Shown here: piece by piece, positions 61,300 through 64,000 of the stretch
Numbering within the stretch: the stretch's first letter is position 1
Layout of the letters: every line of letters starts with the position of its first letter
NCBI GenBank assembly: GCA_040766135.1
Contig: JAXGRA010000002.1
Coordinates: 141,275-205,274, forward strand
Direction of reading: 5' to 3'
DNA length: 64,000 nucleotides
DNA from: JAGVSV01 sp040766135
Lineage (GTDB): Bacteria > Bacillota > Clostridia > Christensenellales > Aristaeellaceae
Notes under the pieces: generated by a model
What the model saw: only the letters and a program-made list of their open reading frames with translations
Database searches by the model: none
What the model was told of the DNA's origin: nothing
Translations under genes and position numbers: made by a program

Positions 61300-63114
61300 A
61301 TGAAAAAGCATTCTTTCCGCCCGATGTGGCGGTTGATACAGCGCAGAAAGTATCACTTTGGCGGCGCGCTGATCGCCACGGTACTGACTGCATTGATTGG
61401 ATTTGTAACACCGGCCATGCTGGCCGAACTGATTGACCATTATTTAGGCAGCCAGCCTTCGCGCATGCCGGAGTTTATCAACAACTGGCTGGCGCTGCAG
61501 GGCGGACGAGAGTTTGTGCTCAAAAACCTGTGGCTGCCGGGGGCTGCGCTGATTGCCATCAATTTGATCAATGGGCTGTTTTCTTTCCTGAAAGGACGGC
61601 TGAGTTCCTATGCTGCCGAAGACACCGCGCAGCACCTGCGGGATCGCATCTATGCGCACGTACAGGAGCTGCCCTATGACTACCATGTAAAGGCCGAAAC
61701 GGGCGACCTGCTGCAGCGCTGCACCTCGGATGTGGATAATATCCGGCGGTTTCTCAACGTACAGCTGATGAGCATCGTCAACAGCATACTGATGATTACG
61801 CTGGCGCTGACGCTGATGTTCGGTATTGATGTCAAGATTACGCTGCTGTGCATGATCCCCATGCCGCTGATGCTGCTGTTTGCATGGAAGTTCTTTTCGG
61901 TGGTGATGCGGGCCTACCGCAAAACCGAAGAGGCCGAGGGCAAAATGAGCACCGTGTTGCAGGAAAACCTCACCGGCGTGCGCGTGGTGCGCGCCTTTGG
62001 GCAGCAGCAAAACGAGGTGCTCAAGTTTGAGCAGGTCAATGGTGCGCACCGCAAAACGGGGCTGCGCATGGCGCTGCTGGACGCGATTTACTGGACAAGC
62101 GGCGACCTGTTCAGCATGCTGCAGATGCTGCTGATTGAAGTGGTGTGCATCATCGAGGCCGTAGCCGGGCGCATCACACTGGGCGACATGGTCATCCTTA
62201 TCAGTTACGCCGGCATGCTCATCGGGCCCACGCGGCAGCTGGGGCGTATCCTATCCGGCATGGGGCGCAGCATGGTGGCGCTGGAGCGCATTGATGAAGT
62301 GCTGGCCACCCCGGCCGAGCCTGACGAACCGGACGCCCTCCGTCCCCCGCTGGACGGCGACATCGTGTTTGACCGCGTGTCCTTCAGTTACGAGGACGGG
62401 CAGCCCATCCTGAAGGATTTATCATTGACCATCAAGGCCGGGCAGACCGTAGCCTTCTTGGGGGCCACCGGCTCGGGCAAGAGCACGCTGGTGCACCTGC
62501 TGCAGCGGCTGTATGAACCCACCGGCGGTGAAATCCGCATCGGCGGCATCAACATTAACCGCATTGACCGCAAACACCTGCGCAGCCGCATTGGGCTGAT
62601 ATTGCAGGAGCCGTTTTTGTACAGCAAGACCATCCGCGAGAACATCGCCATTGCGCAATATGACGCCGATCAGCCCGCCATTGACCGTGCCGCGCGGGAT
62701 GCGGCGGCCTATGACTTCATCCAGGAAAGCGAAAACGGCTATGACACCATGGTGGGCGAACGCGGCGTGACGCTGTCCGGCGGGCAGAAGCAGCGCGTTG
62801 CCATTGCGCGCACGCTGCTCAAGGACAATGATGTGATGATCTTTGACGATTCACTCTCGGCGGTAGATACCGAGACCGACGCGCAAATCCGGCAGGCGCT
62901 GGCACAGCGCTCGCAGGGCTTGACCAGCATCATCATCAGCCACCGCATCACCACGCTCAGCCAGGCTGACTGCATCTTTGTGCTGGGCGATGGGCGCGTT
63001 GTTGAAAGCGGCACGCATGAAGAACTCATCCGCGGCAGCGGCATGTACGCCCGCATCCACAGCATACAGGACGGCCTGGAGGAGGAAGAGCGCAGCGTGC
63101 TCTCCCCGGCCTGA
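61300..63114 (+). CDS. ABC exporter subunit, degenerate-site half (permease fused to ATPase)
   Basis: A 604-residue half-transporter with six membrane helices (about 20-310) and an ATPase domain (about 345-585). Walker A is GATGSGKST, the signature is LSGGQKQR, and the H-loop is ISHRITT. Walker B reads VMIFDDS: the catalytic Glu is replaced by Asp, as in the degenerate site of heterodimeric exporters such as TM287/288. The partner gene follows 14 bp later. The start at 61300 has GGGAG upstream. Likely a multidrug or lipid exporter; the substrate is unknown. Confidence 0.92.
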   Translation: MKKHSFRPMWRLIQRRKYHFGGALIATVLTALIGFVTPAMLAELIDHYLGSQPSRMPEFINNWLALQGGREFVLKNLWLPGAALIAINLINGLFSFLKGRLSSYAAEDTAQHLRDRIYAHVQELPYDYHVKAETGDLLQRCTSDVDNIRRFLNVQLMSIVNSILMITLALTLMFGIDVKITLLCMIPMPLMLLFAWKFFSVVMRAYRKTEEAEGKMSTVLQENLTGVRVVRAFGQQQNEVLKFEQVNGAHRKTGLRMALLDAIYWTSGDLFSMLQMLLIEVVCIIEAVAGRITLGDMVILISYAGMLIGPTRQLGRILSGMGRSMVALERIDEVLATPAEPDEPDALRPPLDGDIVFDRVSFSYEDGQPILKDLSLTIKAGQTVAFLGATGSGKSTLVHLLQRLYEPTGGEIRIGGININRIDRKHLRSRIGLILQEPFLYSKTIRENIAIAQYDADQPAIDRAARDAAAYDFIQESENGYDTMVGERGVTLSGGQKQRVAIARTLLKDNDVMIFDDSLSAVDTETDAQIRQALAQRSQGLTSIIISHRITTLSQADCIFVLGDGRVVESGTHEELIRGSGMYARIHSIQDGLEEEERSVLSPA

Positions 63115-63128
63115 TCAAAGGAGCTATT

Positions 63129-64000
63129 ATGCAATTTCAACAAGAACAGGACTACAGCGCGTCCATCAACCTTGGGGTATGGAAACGCCTGCTGGTGTAT
63201 CTCAAACAATTCCGCGGCCAGTTGCTGCTGGTAGGCACCATGATGGCGCTGCTGGCCATTGTGGACGTGCTGCTGCCGTTGATGTCGCGCTATGGCATTG
63301 ACCACTTTGTCACGCCGCGCACCACCGAGGGGCTGGGCAACTTTGTCATCCTATATGCAAGCATGCTCATGCTGCAGGTGGTGGCCATATTCCTTTTTAT
63401 CTACTTTGCCAGCCGTGTGGAATACGGCATCTGCTACACGCTGCGCCACGACGGCTTCCAGAAACTGCAGTCATTGCCGTTTTCCTTTTTCGACCGCACA
63501 CCGGTAGGCTTTCTGATGAGCCGCATGACCAGCGACGCCCAGCATGTAAGCGAAGCTTTTAGCTGGGGGTTGGTTGACTTCATGTGGGCGCTGGTATATC
63601 TGCTGGCCAGCGTTGTCTCCATGCTGTTGATTGACTGGAAATTGACGCTGATGATCCTGCTGGTGGTGCCGCCGCTGGCGGTGGTGTCCGCATTCTTTCA
63701 GCGTAAGATTCTGGCCAACCAGCGCGAGGTGCGCAAGACCAACAGCAAGATTACCGGGGCCTTCAACGAGGGCATCATGGGTGCCAAAACCAGCAAAACG
63801 CTGGTGCGCGAGGACAGGAATGTGCAGGAATTTTCCGAATTGTCCGCCCACATGAAAAGGGTATCGGTGCGCTCGGCGTCCCTGAGTGCAATTTATTTGC
63901 CCATTGTTATCTCTATCGGCTCCATCGCCACAGCCTATTTGCTTACCCAAGGCAGCCACAACGTGCTGACCGGTACCATGTCGTTGGGTACGGTGACGGC
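63129..64000 (+). CDS. ABC exporter subunit, partner half (N-terminal part)
   Basis: The second half-transporter, cut by the right edge after about 290 residues. Membrane helices of an ABC type-1 exporter are visible, with LPFSFFDRTPVGFLMSRMTSD as the first coupling-helix region and a later SKTSKTLVRED-type segment (AKTSKTLVRE). The ATPase domain lies outside the window, so the presence of an intact catalytic Glu cannot be checked. Ribosome binding site AAAGGAG. It should form a heterodimer with the preceding gene product. Confidence 0.9.
   Translation, partial: MQFQQEQDYSASINLGVWKRLLVYLKQFRGQLLLVGTMMALLAIVDVLLPLMSRYGIDHFVTPRTTEGLGNFVILYASMLMLQVVAIFLFIYFASRVEYGICYTLRHDGFQKLQSLPFSFFDRTPVGFLMSRMTSDAQHVSEAFSWGLVDFMWALVYLLASVVSMLLIDWKLTLMILLVVPPLAVVSAFFQRKILANQREVRKTNSKITGAFNEGIMGAKTSKTLVREDRNVQEFSELSAHMKRVSVRSASLSAIYLPIVISIGSIATAYLLTQGSHNVLTGTMSLGTVT

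Noticed and set aside
1..64000. CRISPR arrays, insertion sequences, prophage or tRNA genes
   Set aside because: Intergenic spaces are mostly too short, and none of the larger ones shows regularly spaced repeats, transposase motifs, attachment repeats or a cloverleaf.

Overview
The window reads as chromosomal DNA of a moderately GC-rich member of the Bacillota (class Clostridia). I infer this from gene order: maf-mreB-mreC-mreD-mrdA-minD-rodA, cmk-plsC-ispH/rpsA (with IspH fused to ribosomal protein S1), and aroK-rbgA-rnhB-yraN-comM-dprA-topA-trmFO-hslV-hslU. Supporting signs are strong GGAGG ribosome binding sites, frequent TTG/GTG starts, TTGACA/TATAAT promoters, and the Pro-Thr-rich tails on cell-wall proteins often seen in gut and rumen Clostridia such as Christensenellales-like lineages. 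The last placement is tentative. MurE carries the DNPR motif of meso-diaminopimelate-adding enzymes. I saw no tRNA, rRNA, CRISPR array, prophage or insertion sequence.

Layout. 1-2953 (minus): a sparse cell-wall/division cluster mraZ-ftsL-murE-mraY (mraY cut by the window edge), without rsmH, ftsI or murF at their usual places. 3417-12940 (minus): the elongasome operon maf-mreBCD-mrdA-minD-rodA, followed by a zinc-ribbon protein and a phosphoesterase. 13061-15804 (minus): metG-tatD. 15938-24574 (plus): a DUF4091 protein, a dCMP deaminase, an LCP-family protein, endonuclease III, a GH13 amylase and a 972-residue protein with seven peptidoglycan-binding modules. 24583-28302 (plus): cmk-plsC-ispH/rpsA. 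28356-29225: about 870 bp without an intact gene. 29307-32076 (plus): gap, a HAD hydrolase and a GH18 protein. 32073-34175 (minus): a mannitol-dehydrogenase-family oxidoreductase and rplS. 34403-35245 (plus): a second phosphoesterase. 35249-40143 (minus): secA-prfB-tsaD. 40277-41266 (plus): a lactonase-family beta-propeller.

41333-55780 (minus) is an apparently continuous run of eleven genes from aroK to hslU. It includes a 1355-residue membrane protein that fuses two GT-C glycosyltransferase-like regions. After it come a glycerol-1-phosphate dehydrogenase (plus), a secreted L,D-transpeptidase (minus), rpsU (plus), an ECF sigma factor with a large C-terminal extension, and a heterodimeric ABC exporter pair, the second subunit running off the right edge. 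The exporter has an elaborate leader with a two-codon minigene, a 25-codon ORF and a terminator-like hairpin.

Most genes serve cell-wall growth and shape, translation, or DNA maintenance. The most interesting parts are regulatory or architectural: the exporter leader, the hairpin that buries the ispH/rpsA ribosome binding site together with a possible internal S1 promoter, the sigma-factor fusion with an internal ribosome binding site, the double glycosyltransferase, the reduced division cluster, and the gene-free island at 28.4-29.2 kb. All functions are assigned by reading motifs; no database search was possible.
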